The notes below the pieces were generated by a model, which made no database searches, was not told the DNA's origin, and saw only the letters and a program-made list of their open reading frames with translations. From NCBI RefSeq assembly GCF_013374095.1, contig NZ_AP022672.1, positions 2,621,501-2,685,500 on the forward strand: a DNA stretch of 64,000 bases. Direction: 5' to 3'. Source of the DNA: Sphingomonas sp. HMP6. Lineage in GTDB: Bacteria > Pseudomonadota > Alphaproteobacteria > Sphingomonadales > Sphingomonadaceae. Below are positions 25,171-34,340 of the stretch, in pieces. Made by a program: the position numbers and the translations under genes. Numbering within the stretch: position 1 is the stretch's first letter; every line of letters starts with the position of its first letter.

Positions 25171-25578
25171 TTGACTCATACCGTTTCGAAAATGCCCAAG
25201 CGCTCCGCTTTGTTTCTGCGGCTGGCGATGCTGGGATCGGCCGCCGCACTGGCGCTGGCCGGTTGCGAACAGAAGCCGACCGAGGAAGACGCCGTCGCCG
25301 CCGGCTTTGAGCCGCCGACTGTCATGCCGCGCGCCGATTTTGCGGTCTTGCTCGATCGGCGCTTTGCCCGCTTCGATACCAACGCCAATGGCGCGATCGA
25401 CAAGAGCGAAGCCGTCGCGGCAGGCAGCGGCATGCTCGACACGCTCGACACCGACAAGGACGGCAAGATTTCGCGCGCGGAATTCGTCGCCGGGCGGCTC
25501 GCCCGCTTCGATCGCAACGACACCGATCACAACGGCATCGTCACCAACAAGGAACGCGACGCCGCACGGGCGCGCTAG
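25171..25578 (+). CDS. EF-hand calcium-binding lipoprotein
   Basis: About 135 residues with a lipoprotein signal ending LALAGC, then three calcium-loop motifs: DTNANGAIDKSE, DTDKDGKISRAE and DTDHNGIVTNKE. This indicates a membrane-anchored, probably periplasmic calcium-binding protein. The TTG at 25171 is preferred because AAAGGA sits eight bases upstream; the ATG at 25192 has no good site but gives an equally plausible signal peptide. No partner is evident. Confidence 0.8.
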   Translation: MTHTVSKMPKRSALFLRLAMLGSAAALALAGCEQKPTEEDAVAAGFEPPTVMPRADFAVLLDRRFARFDTNANGAIDKSEAVAAGSGMLDTLDTDKDGKISRAEFVAGRLARFDRNDTDHNGIVTNKERDAARAR

Positions 25579-25680
25579 GGCGTCGTGCGCTCGAAATGAT
25601 CCCGTTCGCCTCGACGGTTTAGCGGCCGCACCGGCGCGTTGCCGGTTGACGCTACGTCTGCCGCAATGCAGCATCAGGGC

Positions 25681-28365
25681 ATGGCAACCCTCCCCGGCAT
25701 CGCAAACAATCCCGACATCCGTTTCCTGGGGCGCCTGCTCGGCGACGTGATCCGGGCCTATGGCGGGGAGGCGCTCTATGCGCGCACCGAATCGATCCGC
25801 GCCGCCTCGGTCGATCGCCATAAGGGTGGCGCCGCTGACCTCGGGCTCGATGCGCTCAGCCTCGATGACACGCTCGATTTTGTGCGCGGCTTCATGCTCT
25901 TTTCGATGCTCGCCAATCTCGCCGAGGACCGGCAGGGCATCGCCGCCGAACCCGGCGCCGACATGGCCGCAGCACTCGATCGGCTGGCGGGCGAAGGGAT
26001 CGACCATGCGCAGGTGATGGCGCTGCTCGATCACGCGCTGATCGCCCCCGTCCTCACCGCGCACCCGACCGAGGTCCGGCGCAAGTCGATGATCGACCAT
26101 CGCAACCGCATCGCCGCGCTGATGGGTTTGCGCGATACCGGCGCGACCGAAACCCCCGATGGCGATAATGTCGAGGAAGCGATCCTCCGGCAGATCGCTT
26201 TGCTGTGGCAAACCCGCGTGCTGCGGCGCGAAAGGCTGTACGTCACCGACGAGGTCGAAATCGCGCTCAGCTATTTGCGCGACGTGTTCCTCCCCGCTTT
26301 GCCTGCGCTGTATCAGCGCTGGGATCGGGCGCTGGGGACGCGCGTGCCGAGCTTCCTGCGCCCGGGAAGCTGGATCGGCGGCGACCGCGACGGCAATCCC
26401 TTCGTCACCGCGGATTCGCTGAAAACCGCGCTCGCCAAGGCCAGCGAAGCCGTGCTCGGCCATTATCTGGACGCGGTCCACGCGCTCGGCGCCGAGCTGT
26501 CGATCTCGACTAACCTCGCCCCCGCCGACGATGCTGTCACCGCGCTGGCCGAAGCGAGCGGCGACACCGCCGAAAGCCGCAGCGACGAACCCTATCGCCG
26601 CGCGCTGTCGGGCGTCTATGCCCGCCTCGCCGCGACGCACCTCGCGCTCACCGGCAAGCCCGCGCCGCGCCCCGGATTGCTCCACGGGGAGCGCTATCCC
26701 GACCCGCAGGCCTTCCGCGCCGATCTCGTGACGATCGCGCGTGGCTTGCGCGGGGGGAGCGCCGCGCTCTCCTCGGGTGGTGCGCTCGGGCGGCTGATCC
26801 GCTCGGTCGAGACCTTCGGCTTCCACCTCGCCACGCTCGATCTGCGCCAGAACAGCGCGGTCCACGAACGCGTCGTCGCCGAATTGCTCAAGGTGGCGGG
26901 GGTCGAGCAGGACTATCTCGCTTTGGGTGAATCCCAGCGCGTCTCGCTGCTCCGCCACGAACTCTCCAACGCCCGCCCGCTCGCCAGCGGCTTCGCGGCG
27001 TATTCGGACGAGACCATATCCGAACTCGCGATCCTGCGCGCCGCCGCACAAGCGCACGAAACGTACGGCCCGGTCTGCATCGTCCAGCACATCGTCTCGA
27101 TGGCGCAAAGCGTGTCGGACCTGCTCGAACTTAACATCCTGCTGAAGGAAGTGGGCCTGTACCGTCCCAATTCGGAAGGCGGCGCAGAACCCAGCGCCGC
27201 GATCATGGCGGTCCCGCTGTTCGAAACGATCGGCGATCTGGAGGCCGCCCCCGGCATCATGGCCGAATGGTTCGCACTGCCCGAGGTGCGCGGCATCACG
27301 GCTGCGCGTGGCTATCAGGAAGTGATGATCGGCTATTCCGACAGCAACAAGGACGGGGGCTATCTCACCTCGACCTGGAGCCTGTCCAAAGCCTCGACCG
27401 CGTTGAAAGGCGTTTTCGCCAGCGCCGGCGTCGGGATGCAGCTGTTCCACGGGCGCGGTGGTGCAGTTGGGCGCGGCGGCGGCTCGGCCTTTGCAGCGAT
27501 CCGCGCGCAGCCGGCCGGCACGGTGCAAGGCCGAATCCGCATCACCGAGCAAGGTGAGGTAATCGCAGGAAAATATGGCACGCGCGAAAGTGCGGTCACC
27601 AATCTCGAGGCGATGACGGCGGCAACATTGCTCGCCAGCCTCGAACCCGACGCGCTGTCGAGCGCCGACACCCGCCGCTTCGCCACCGCGATGGACACGC
27701 TCTCCGCTTCCGCCTTCCAGGCCTATCGCGGCCTCGTCTATGGCGCTCACGGGGATGATGGAGGCTTCCGCACCTTCTTTCGCCAGATGACGCCGCTCGC
27801 CGAAATTTCCGGCCTCAAGATCGGCAGCCGCCCGGCCAGCCGTACCAAATCCGACCGGATCGAGGATTTGCGCGCGATTCCCTGGGTGTTCAGTTGGGCG
27901 CAGGCGCGCGTGATGCTACCCGGCTGGTACGGCGTTGGCCAGGCGCTAGCCGAGTTCGAGGACAAGGGCCTGCTCAAGGAAATGGCGCAAGGCTGGCCGT
28001 TCTTCGCTGCGACGCTCGCTAATATGGAGCAAGTGATCGCCAAATCCGACATGGGCATCGCCGCGCGCTATGCGGCGCTCGTCGAGGACCGCGGCCTTGC
28101 CGACGCGATCTTCCCGCAAATCGAACGCGGCTGGAGCCAGGCGCACGATGGCTTGCTGGAGATCACCGGCCAATCACACCTGCTCGCCGCCCACCCCGCG
28201 CTTGATGCGTCGATCCGGCTCCGGCTCCCGTATATCGAGCCGCTCAACCTGCTCCAGATCGAACTGATCAAACGCCGCCGCGCTGGCGACGAGGACGAAC
28301 GCATCGGCGAGGGCATCCTGCTGTCAATCAACGCCATCGCGACCGCGCTGCGCAATTCGGGGTAG
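25681..28365 (+). CDS. ppc: Phosphoenolpyruvate carboxylase
   Basis: Carboxylates PEP to oxaloacetate to refill the TCA cycle. The 894-residue length is normal. Signature sites: VLTAHPTEVRRKSMIDHR with the catalytic His; PGSWIGGDRDGNPFVT; GYSDSNKDGGYLTSTWSL; and the glycine-rich LFHGRGGAVGRGGG that binds the PEP phosphate. The C-terminal region ends INAIATALRNSG, near the usual NTG end. The start could also be an ATG at 25666. It is followed by a large palindromic repeat. Confidence 0.97.
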   Translation: MATLPGIANNPDIRFLGRLLGDVIRAYGGEALYARTESIRAASVDRHKGGAADLGLDALSLDDTLDFVRGFMLFSMLANLAEDRQGIAAEPGADMAAALDRLAGEGIDHAQVMALLDHALIAPVLTAHPTEVRRKSMIDHRNRIAALMGLRDTGATETPDGDNVEEAILRQIALLWQTRVLRRERLYVTDEVEIALSYLRDVFLPALPALYQRWDRALGTRVPSFLRPGSWIGGDRDGNPFVTADSLKTALAKASEAVLGHYLDAVHALGAELSISTNLAPADDAVTALAEASGDTAESRSDEPYRRALSGVYARLAATHLALTGKPAPRPGLLHGERYPDPQAFRADLVTIARGLRGGSAALSSGGALGRLIRSVETFGFHLATLDLRQNSAVHERVVAELLKVAGVEQDYLALGESQRVSLLRHELSNARPLASGFAAYSDETISELAILRAAAQAHETYGPVCIVQHIVSMAQSVSDLLELNILLKEVGLYRPNSEGGAEPSAAIMAVPLFETIGDLEAAPGIMAEWFALPEVRGITAARGYQEVMIGYSDSNKDGGYLTSTWSLSKASTALKGVFASAGVGMQLFHGRGGAVGRGGGSAFAAIRAQPAGTVQGRIRITEQGEVIAGKYGTRESAVTNLEAMTAATLLASLEPDALSSADTRRFATAMDTLSASAFQAYRGLVYGAHGDDGGFRTFFRQMTPLAEISGLKIGSRPASRTKSDRIEDLRAIPWVFSWAQARVMLPGWYGVGQALAEFEDKGLLKEMAQGWPFFAATLANMEQVIAKSDMGIAARYAALVEDRGLADAIFPQIERGWSQAHDGLLEITGQSHLLAAHPALDASIRLRLPYIEPLNLLQIELIKRRRAGDEDERIGEGILLSINAIATALRNSG

Positions 28366-28372
28366 CAGTAAG

Positions 28373-28548
28373 GAAGGGGTTCACGCGAAGGCGCGGAGAG
28401 AAGATAAGGGCGCGAAGAGAAGGGTTTGAGACGTCCTCTGCGATCGGAAGACTTTGCCGAGACGCGATGTTTTGCGCGCGATGCGCGCCTAAAAAACGTC
28501 CTGCTTCGCGCCCTTACCTTCTCTTCGCGCCTTCGCGTGAACCCCTTC
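28373..28548. repeat. Large inverted repeat between ppc and the YbhB-like gene
   Basis: Arms beginning GAAGGGGTTCACGCGAAGGC and ending with the reverse complement, about 45 bases each with small differences, around a core of about 85 bases. It fills the gap between two convergent genes (ppc stop 28365, YbhB-like stop 28556) and could form a long stem acting as a two-way terminator. Confidence 0.8.
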
Positions 28549-28555
28549 TCCTTCT

Positions 28556-29176
28556 TCACGCAAGCAGCGGCGCAATCCCCGGATCAACAACCGGCGCATC
28601 CACCACCTCGCCACGCGAATAGAGCCCGGTCAGCATCCCCGCGCCAATCACATGCCCCTGCATCGCGTTCAGCACCGCGCCACGCCCCGGCGCATCGCCC
28701 AAATCCTCCGCCGTCACGTCGAGTGCGAACAACTGAAAGACATAGCGATGCTCGCCATGCCCGCTCGGCGGATCCGGCGCGAGCCAACCCTGCGCGAGAT
28801 ACGAATTGCGGCCTACCTCGCCGGTCGCGCCATCCGCCGCGATGTCGCCCTCGGGAATCCGCCCGGTATCCGCCGCCATGCCCCACAGAATCGCATGGAC
28901 CAGCGGCGCGGGCGTGGGCGAATCGGCATCCTCGACGATCAGCGCGAGGCTCTGCGTACCCGCCGGCACCGCGTCCCACACCAGCGGGGGCGAAACGCCG
29001 TCGCCATCGGCGGTAAAGCGCAGCGGCATCTCCGTCCAATCGCCAAACGCCGGGCTGCTGAGCGTGATCGGCGCATAGCCGTTACCGAGCGCGGAATTGA
29101 CGATCGTCAGATGCTCCGCGCCCGCGCGCACGCCACGCAGGCTCGCGCCCAGCCATTCAGGAATATGTTCGAGCAT
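28556..29176 (-). CDS. YbhB/YbcL (PEBP) family Raf kinase inhibitor-like protein
   Basis: A 206-residue protein with the phosphatidylethanolamine-binding-protein fold: GDGVSPPLVWDAVPAGTQSL, then IVEDADSPTP, PLVHAILWGM and GEHRYVFQLFALD. These are the ligand-pocket motifs (D-P-D-x-P/DSPTP and GxHRY) of bacterial YbhB/YbcL. Function in bacteria is unclear. The ATG at 29176 has GGAGAG upstream and removes a 24-residue non-conserved extension. Confidence 0.9.
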   Translation of the reverse strand: MLEHIPEWLGASLRGVRAGAEHLTIVNSALGNGYAPITLSSPAFGDWTEMPLRFTADGDGVSPPLVWDAVPAGTQSLALIVEDADSPTPAPLVHAILWGMAADTGRIPEGDIAADGATGEVGRNSYLAQGWLAPDPPSGHGEHRYVFQLFALDVTAEDLGDAPGRGAVLNAMQGHVIGAGMLTGLYSRGEVVDAPVVDPGIAPLLA

Positions 29177-29356
29177 CTGATCTCTCCACCGGGACAGACT
29201 ATCAAGCGTCGGAGCGGCCCGCGAAGTTCCATCCGGCGGCGCGCCCAACGCACGATTTTCGAGTCGCTACCGTAACAGACCGAAATATAAGCATATTATT
29301 TGGAACTATGTGGTCGCCCGGGACTTTGTTGCGCAAAATTGTCGGGCGATCGGAAC

Positions 29357-29680
29357 ATGGAATACGACAGCAAGCAGGTCCGCCGACTCCGCGGGGCACC
29401 ACGGCGCAAGATCTTTCACCCGGTCGAGCTGCGCGCGGGCGGAAACGCACGGCGGGCGCATCTGCTCGATCTTTCCGCGGGCGGTGCCTTGGCACACTGC
29501 GTTGACCCGCCCGCCGCCGGCGTGTCGATCATTCTCGTCATCGGCGAAGTCGCGCATGCCGCATCGGTCATGTGGCGGGATGGATTGCGCTTCGGCATGG
29601 CGTTCCGCTTCCATCTCAGCGCCGCCGAAATCGAGCGTGTCACAGCACAAGCAACGATCCCGGTCAGCGTGGCCCGATAA
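29357..29680 (+). CDS. PilZ domain protein
   Basis: A 107-residue single-domain protein with the c-di-GMP pattern: an arginine-rich start (RRLRGAPRRKIFHPVELRAG) and LLDLSAGGALAHC, the D/N-x-S-x-x-G part. It ends in a beta segment (GLRFGMAFRFHLSAAEIE). A likely c-di-GMP receptor in the cytosol, possibly affecting motility given the flagellar genes in the window, but no physical linkage supports that. The upstream 180 bases contain an AT-rich stretch (TATAAGCATATTAT) that may hold its promoter. Confidence 0.75.
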   Translation: MEYDSKQVRRLRGAPRRKIFHPVELRAGGNARRAHLLDLSAGGALAHCVDPPAAGVSIILVIGEVAHAASVMWRDGLRFGMAFRFHLSAAEIERVTAQATIPVSVAR

Positions 29681-30059
29681 ACGGCGCGGCAATCTCCGGC
29701 CGCACCCGCAGCAACCGCCCGGTCGCGCGGTCGAGCAAGGCCCAGGTCGTCACCGCCTCGACCTTCACCGTGCCGTCCGCGCCGGTAAACCGCACATGCC
29801 GGTCGAAGCGCGCGCCTTTGGGCGGCTCCGGCACCCAGGTCTCCCCCGTCACCATCTCACCGACCGAGACATTACCGCGATAATCGATCTCGTGTCGCGT
29901 CACGACCCAGACATAGGCCGCCTGCTGCTCCGCCGACGCGACCGCCGCCCAATGCGCGACGGCAAGCTCCTGGATCCAGCGCACCCACACCGCATTGTTG
30001 ACATGGCCGAGCTCGTCGATGTCGGCGGGCGTCGCGGTGAAAGGGCGGGCGAAGCTCAA
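29664..30059 (-). CDS. Hotdog-fold acyl-CoA thioesterase
   Basis: A 131-residue single hotdog domain of the 4-hydroxybenzoyl-CoA/YbgC type: DIDELGHVNNAVWVRWIQEL with the catalytic-region Asp and HVNNAVW motif, then HEIDYRGNVSVGEMV. It hydrolyses acyl-CoA; the chain is unknown. The start is inferred to be TTG 30059, overlapping the upstream peptidase stop by four bases (TTGA); no ATG or GTG exists at a plausible position. It overlaps the PilZ gene end by 17 bases, convergently. Confidence 0.85.
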   Translation of the reverse strand: MSFARPFTATPADIDELGHVNNAVWVRWIQELAVAHWAAVASAEQQAAYVWVVTRHEIDYRGNVSVGEMVTGETWVPEPPKGARFDRHVRFTGADGTVKVEAVTTWALLDRATGRLLRVRPEIAAPFIGPR

Positions 30060-32122
30060 TCCGCCAGACCCAATTGCCACAGCACGAAGGCATGCTCCTC
30101 CGCCGCCTCGCGCAAGCTTTCGAACCGCCCCGATTTCCCGCCATGCCCCGCGCCCATATTGGTCTTGAGCAGCAAAACCTTGTCGTCGGTCTTGGTGGCG
30201 CGCAGCTTCGCTGCCCATTTCGCCGGCTCCCAATAGGTCACGCGCGGGTCGTTCAATCCGCCCGAGATGAACATCGGCGGATAGGCCTGCGGCGTCACCT
30301 GATCATACGGCGAATACCCCCGGATCAGCTCGAACGCCGCCTTGTCCTCGATCGGATTGCCCCATTCGGGCCATTCGCCCGGCGTCAGCGGCAGGTCGGC
30401 ATCGAGCATCGTGTTGAGCACGTCGACGAACGGCACGTCGGCAATCACCGCGCCCCACAGGTCGGGATCGGAATTGACCACCGCACCCATCAACTCGCCC
30501 CCGGCCGAGCGTCCGGCAATCGCGATCTTGCCCGCCGCCGTCCAGCCATCCGCGATCAACCCCTTCGCCACATCGACGAAATCGTTGAAAGTATTGGCGC
30601 GCTTTTCGAGCTTGCCGTCGAGATACCATTGCTGCCCGAGGTCATCACCGCCGCGGATATGCGCGATGGCGTAGGCAAACCCACGGTCGAGCAGCGACAG
30701 CCGCCCCGTCGAGAAACCCGGCGGGATCGCATAGCCGTAAGCCCCGTACGCATAGAGATAGAGCGGCCGGCTGCCATCCTTCGGGAAATCTTTTGGATAG
30801 ACGATCGAAACCGGCACCTCGGTCCCGTCGCGGGCGGTGATTTTCAGGCGCTCGGTCCGATATCCGTCGGCATCGTAGCCCGACGGAATCTCCTGCACCT
30901 TCAGCGTCGTCAGCCCGCCCGTCGCCACGTCATAATCATACTCCGTCCCTGGCGTGACCATCGATTCATAGCCCAGCCGCAGCACCGACATGTCATATTC
31001 CGGATTGTTGCCAAGGCCCGCATCATAGCTCGCCTCGGGAAACACGATCCGTTGCGGCGCGATTGCGGCGTCGTAGCGGTGGATTTCGATCTGATCCAAC
31101 CCATCCTCGCGCCCGTCGACGATGAAGAAGTCACGGAAACAATCGACCCCGGTCATGTAGAAATGCTGTGAAGGCGCGATCTTCTCGACCCATTCGCCCG
31201 GCGCCGAAATGTCGGCCGTACACAGCCGGAAATTGGGGTCGGTGTCGTTGGTGTGGATGAACAACGTGTCACCATGCATGTCGACGTCATATTCACGCCC
31301 GACCTTGCGCGGCGAGACGCACAGCGGGGTGGCCAGCGGGTTGGTCGCGGGTATCAAATACAGCTCGCTCGTCACATGGTCGCTGGTCGCCAGCACGATC
31401 CATTTGCGGTCGCTTGTCTCGCTGACCCCGACCCGGAAGCCCTCATCCGCCTCCCTGAACAACTCCACATCGGTCTTTGGATCGGTCCCCAACCAGTGCA
31501 GCCGCGCGTTGTCGGTGCGCCACTGTTCGTTGGCGAGGCCGTAGAGAAACCCCTTATCGTCGGCGGTCCAGACGAGTTCGGACAACATCCCCGGAATGAC
31601 ATCGGGCAGATGCTCGCCGCTCGTCAAATCCTTGACGCGCACTTCGAACCGTTCCGACCCGGTGTCGTCGATCGCATAAGCGAGCAGCCGCCCGTCGTTC
31701 GACACCGAAAACGCACCGAGCCGGAAATATTCGTGTCCCACGGCCAGCGCCGTCTCGTCGAGAATGAGGTCATCGGCTCCGCCCGCCACCGGCTTGCGCC
31801 ACCATTTGCGATACTCGCCCCCGGTCTCGAACGAGGTCCAGTACAGCCAGTCGCCATCCTTCTGCGGGACCGAGGCATCGTCTTCCTTGATGCGCGCTTT
31901 CATCTCGGCATACAGCCGGTCGGTCAGGCCCTTGAGCGGGGCCATGACGCCCTCGAAATAGGCATTCTCGGCTTCGAGATAGGCAAGGACGTCTTTGTCA
32001 TCGACTTGCGGATAGTTGGGGTCCTTCAACCACGCATAGGGGTCGTGGATCGTCACGCCATGCGCGGTGAAGCTGTGCGGGCGCGTTTCCGCGACGGGGG
32101 GGGAAATAGGTGTCTTGGTCAT
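30056..32122 (-). CDS. S9 family peptidase, oligopeptidase B type
   Basis: A 688-residue serine peptidase that cleaves short peptides, usually after basic residues. It has an N-terminal seven-bladed propeller (from HDPYAWLKDPNYP onward) and a C-terminal alpha/beta hydrolase domain. The catalytic domain carries the nucleophile motif IAGRSAGGELMGA, the Asp region SGGLNDPRVTYWEPAKW and the His in GAGHGGKSGRF. No signal peptide is seen, so it is probably cytosolic. It is coupled to the thioesterase gene downstream. A prolyl oligopeptidase is the alternative. Confidence 0.92.
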   Translation of the reverse strand: MTKTPISPPVAETRPHSFTAHGVTIHDPYAWLKDPNYPQVDDKDVLAYLEAENAYFEGVMAPLKGLTDRLYAEMKARIKEDDASVPQKDGDWLYWTSFETGGEYRKWWRKPVAGGADDLILDETALAVGHEYFRLGAFSVSNDGRLLAYAIDDTGSERFEVRVKDLTSGEHLPDVIPGMLSELVWTADDKGFLYGLANEQWRTDNARLHWLGTDPKTDVELFREADEGFRVGVSETSDRKWIVLATSDHVTSELYLIPATNPLATPLCVSPRKVGREYDVDMHGDTLFIHTNDTDPNFRLCTADISAPGEWVEKIAPSQHFYMTGVDCFRDFFIVDGREDGLDQIEIHRYDAAIAPQRIVFPEASYDAGLGNNPEYDMSVLRLGYESMVTPGTEYDYDVATGGLTTLKVQEIPSGYDADGYRTERLKITARDGTEVPVSIVYPKDFPKDGSRPLYLYAYGAYGYAIPPGFSTGRLSLLDRGFAYAIAHIRGGDDLGQQWYLDGKLEKRANTFNDFVDVAKGLIADGWTAAGKIAIAGRSAGGELMGAVVNSDPDLWGAVIADVPFVDVLNTMLDADLPLTPGEWPEWGNPIEDKAAFELIRGYSPYDQVTPQAYPPMFISGGLNDPRVTYWEPAKWAAKLRATKTDDKVLLLKTNMGAGHGGKSGRFESLREAAEEHAFVLWQLGLAD

Positions 32123-32363
32123 GCGGCCTCTTAGCGCACCACCGCGCCTTGTCGAAGCCTTGCCGAAAAATCGCGAAGCAGCCAAAATACTTGATCCGAA
32201 TTAACGACTGTACGTTTCATATACGTAATGACACCGATTGATTCGGCGTCCATTCTTCGACGCCGCTTTGCGGATGCGATCGTCTCTGCGCGGCCAATCA
32301 GGATAGGGATTATCGTACACGTGACCGCCCGATCGATCGACGCTCTCGCCGGACAGGCACGCG

Positions 32364-33425
32364 ATGTCCGATAGGCGCACCGCGTTTCTCGAACGATTGC
32401 CGTTGCTCGGCGATCGGCCGGTCCTGCGTTATGCGCTGGCGATCGCCGTATCGGTCGGCGCATGCATCGTGCGCAGCGCACTCGACGCCTGGTTTCCCCC
32501 TGGCTTCCCCTTCCTGACCTTCTTTCCTGCGGTGATCGTCTCTGCCTTCCTGCTCGGGCGCGGCCCCGGCACGGTCGCGGCGGGGCTGTGCGGGCTGATG
32601 GCATGGTATTACTTCATCCCGCCCTTTCAGAGCTTCGCGATCGTCGGGAGTACGGCGGTCGCGCTCGGCTTCTACGCCGCGGTCGTCACGGTCGACATCG
32701 CTCTGGTCCATTGGATGCAGCACGCCAATCAGGCGGTCCGGCTTGAACGCGAGCGCAACCAGGCGCTCGCTACCGGCAGCGCACGCCTCGCCGCACGTAA
32801 TGAATTGCTGTTTCAGGAGCTGCAACACCGCGTTTCGAACAATATCCAAATGGTCGGCGCGGTGCTCAGCCTGCATCGCCGCGGGCTGGACGATGCCCGC
32901 GCCAGGAGCGCGCTCGACGATGCCGCCGCGCGGATCGGCTTGATCGGGCGGATCCAGCGACAGCTCTACGATATCGATGGCAAGGATATCGATCTGACGG
33001 CGTTTATCCGCGCACTGGTCGATGATCTCGCGGCGGCGGACGGGCGCACCGGGGTTCGCTACACACTGACCGTCGATCCCGCCGTGGCGTTGGCCGCCGA
33101 TGCCCGCATCCCCTTCGCGCTGATCCTCGCCGAAGCTGTCGCCAACGCGATGGAGCATGGCTTTGCCGGGCGCGAAACCGGCACGGTCACGGTCGATGTC
33201 GGTCGCACTGCGCGGGAGATCGTCCTGAGCATCGCCGACGACGGCGCAGGTTTGCCGAACGGCTTCGACGTCGCCGCCAGCACCAGCCTCGGCCTTACCA
33301 TTGTGCGCGCGCTCGCGCGGCAACTCGACGGACAGTTCGCGGTCCGCGCCGCGCCGGGCGGCGGCACGATCAGCAGCTTGACGTTCGTCCCCGCGCAGAT
33401 CGCAGCGATCGCCGACGCGGGATAG
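32364..33425 (+). CDS. DUF4118 membrane sensor histidine kinase (HisKA_2 type)
   Basis: A 353-residue kinase. The N-terminus has about four membrane spans of the KdpD-like DUF4118 type (residues 22-120: FPFLTFFPAVIVSAFLLGRG). A HisKA_2 phosphoacceptor follows in ELQHRVSNNIQMVGAVLSLH, then a HATPase domain with the N box (LAEAVANAMEHGF), G1 (ADDGAGLP) and G2 (TSLGLTIVRALARQ). No response regulator is adjacent, so its partner is encoded elsewhere. The 240 bases upstream, divergent from the peptidase, hold no promoter I can name. Confidence 0.88.
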   Translation: MSDRRTAFLERLPLLGDRPVLRYALAIAVSVGACIVRSALDAWFPPGFPFLTFFPAVIVSAFLLGRGPGTVAAGLCGLMAWYYFIPPFQSFAIVGSTAVALGFYAAVVTVDIALVHWMQHANQAVRLERERNQALATGSARLAARNELLFQELQHRVSNNIQMVGAVLSLHRRGLDDARARSALDDAAARIGLIGRIQRQLYDIDGKDIDLTAFIRALVDDLAAADGRTGVRYTLTVDPAVALAADARIPFALILAEAVANAMEHGFAGRETGTVTVDVGRTAREIVLSIADDGAGLPNGFDVAASTSLGLTIVRALARQLDGQFAVRAAPGGGTISSLTFVPAQIAAIADAG

Positions 33426-33449
33426 CGGCTCCGGCATCCCCGTCCGGCG

Positions 33450-34085
33450 CTATCGTGCGGCGCGCGTGAGCCGCCGGACGTTGCTTGGCCGGTCACCGCG
33501 CAAGCCATCGAAGATCGTATCGACGACGATCGCCAATTTTTCTTCCGAAACGCTGTGGATCAACATCACGACCAGTTCCGGATCGCAAAACGTCTGCAGC
33601 ATCAAATTCACGAGCGACACCGCCGAGTCGATCTCGAGCCCGGGGAAATAGCCCTCCGCAATTGCCTCGGCGATCAGTTCGGCAAGGAAATGATCGGCCA
33701 GGTCGATGAAGCCGCGCACGATCTCGATATGTTGCTGGCCGAGTTCGAGGTAACTGCGGAACAACGCTGGATCGCGCGCATAATCGTCGCAGATCATCCC
33801 CAGCCGACGCGCATAGAAGGCATAGAATTTCTGGCGGATCGGCAAATCGCTCGCCAGCACCTCTTCCATCGCACGCACCTTCGGCGCGAACCAGCGTTCG
33901 GCCACCGCCTCGTACAGCGCCTCCTTGTTTTCGAAGAAGCGGTAAAGGTTGGCCGGCGACATACCCGCTGCGGCGGCCAGTTCGGCAAGCGTGATCGATA
34001 CGCCGCCGCGCTGCGCGATCAACGCCTCGACATGATCGAGCAGCGCTTCGCGCCCCGCCTCGAGATCGGTCATAGGACGCGCCAT
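33450..34085 (-). CDS. TetR/AcrR family transcriptional regulator
   Basis: A 211-residue regulator. The N-terminal helix-turn-helix is clear (ITLAELAAAAGMSPANLYRF followed by FENKEALYEAVAERW). The C-terminal helical ligand domain has YARDPALFRSYLELG. It is divergent from the aminopeptidase P gene across about 255 bases, so it may regulate itself or that gene, but I see no convincing operator palindrome there. The ligand is unknown. Confidence 0.88.
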   Translation of the reverse strand: MARPMTDLEAGREALLDHVEALIAQRGGVSITLAELAAAAGMSPANLYRFFENKEALYEAVAERWFAPKVRAMEEVLASDLPIRQKFYAFYARRLGMICDDYARDPALFRSYLELGQQHIEIVRGFIDLADHFLAELIAEAIAEGYFPGLEIDSAVSLVNLMLQTFCDPELVVMLIHSVSEEKLAIVVDTIFDGLRGDRPSNVRRLTRAAR

Positions 34086-34340
34086 GTCACTGCCCCGTCT
34101 TGTAAGAACAGCACAGTTTTATGACGAATGTGCGCAGATTGTCAATTAAGATGCGTCTTCGTAACGATCGGTCTTTCGCGCGCCACGGCGGCTGTCCTCC
34201 ACATCGGCGATCTGTCAGACTGGCACAAGCGCTGGGCTTTCCGATCGTCCGCCCGAACGCTAATTAACACGTGCAAAGAGACCGCATTTCGCCTCACCTT
34301 AGCGACCCTAGCTTGCCCTTTCAGCTTCGCGAGACCGCCC

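Noticed and set aside
25102..27750. Very long open frame (882 codons) on the minus strand opposite ppc
   Set aside because: Composition is Arg/Gly/His-rich without domains, and ppc on the plus strand has every catalytic motif. It is a shadow frame of GC-rich DNA.
29300..29360. EcfG-type (GGAAC...GTT) stress promoter before the PilZ gene
   Set aside because: The spacing between the two boxes is about 21 bases instead of 16-17.
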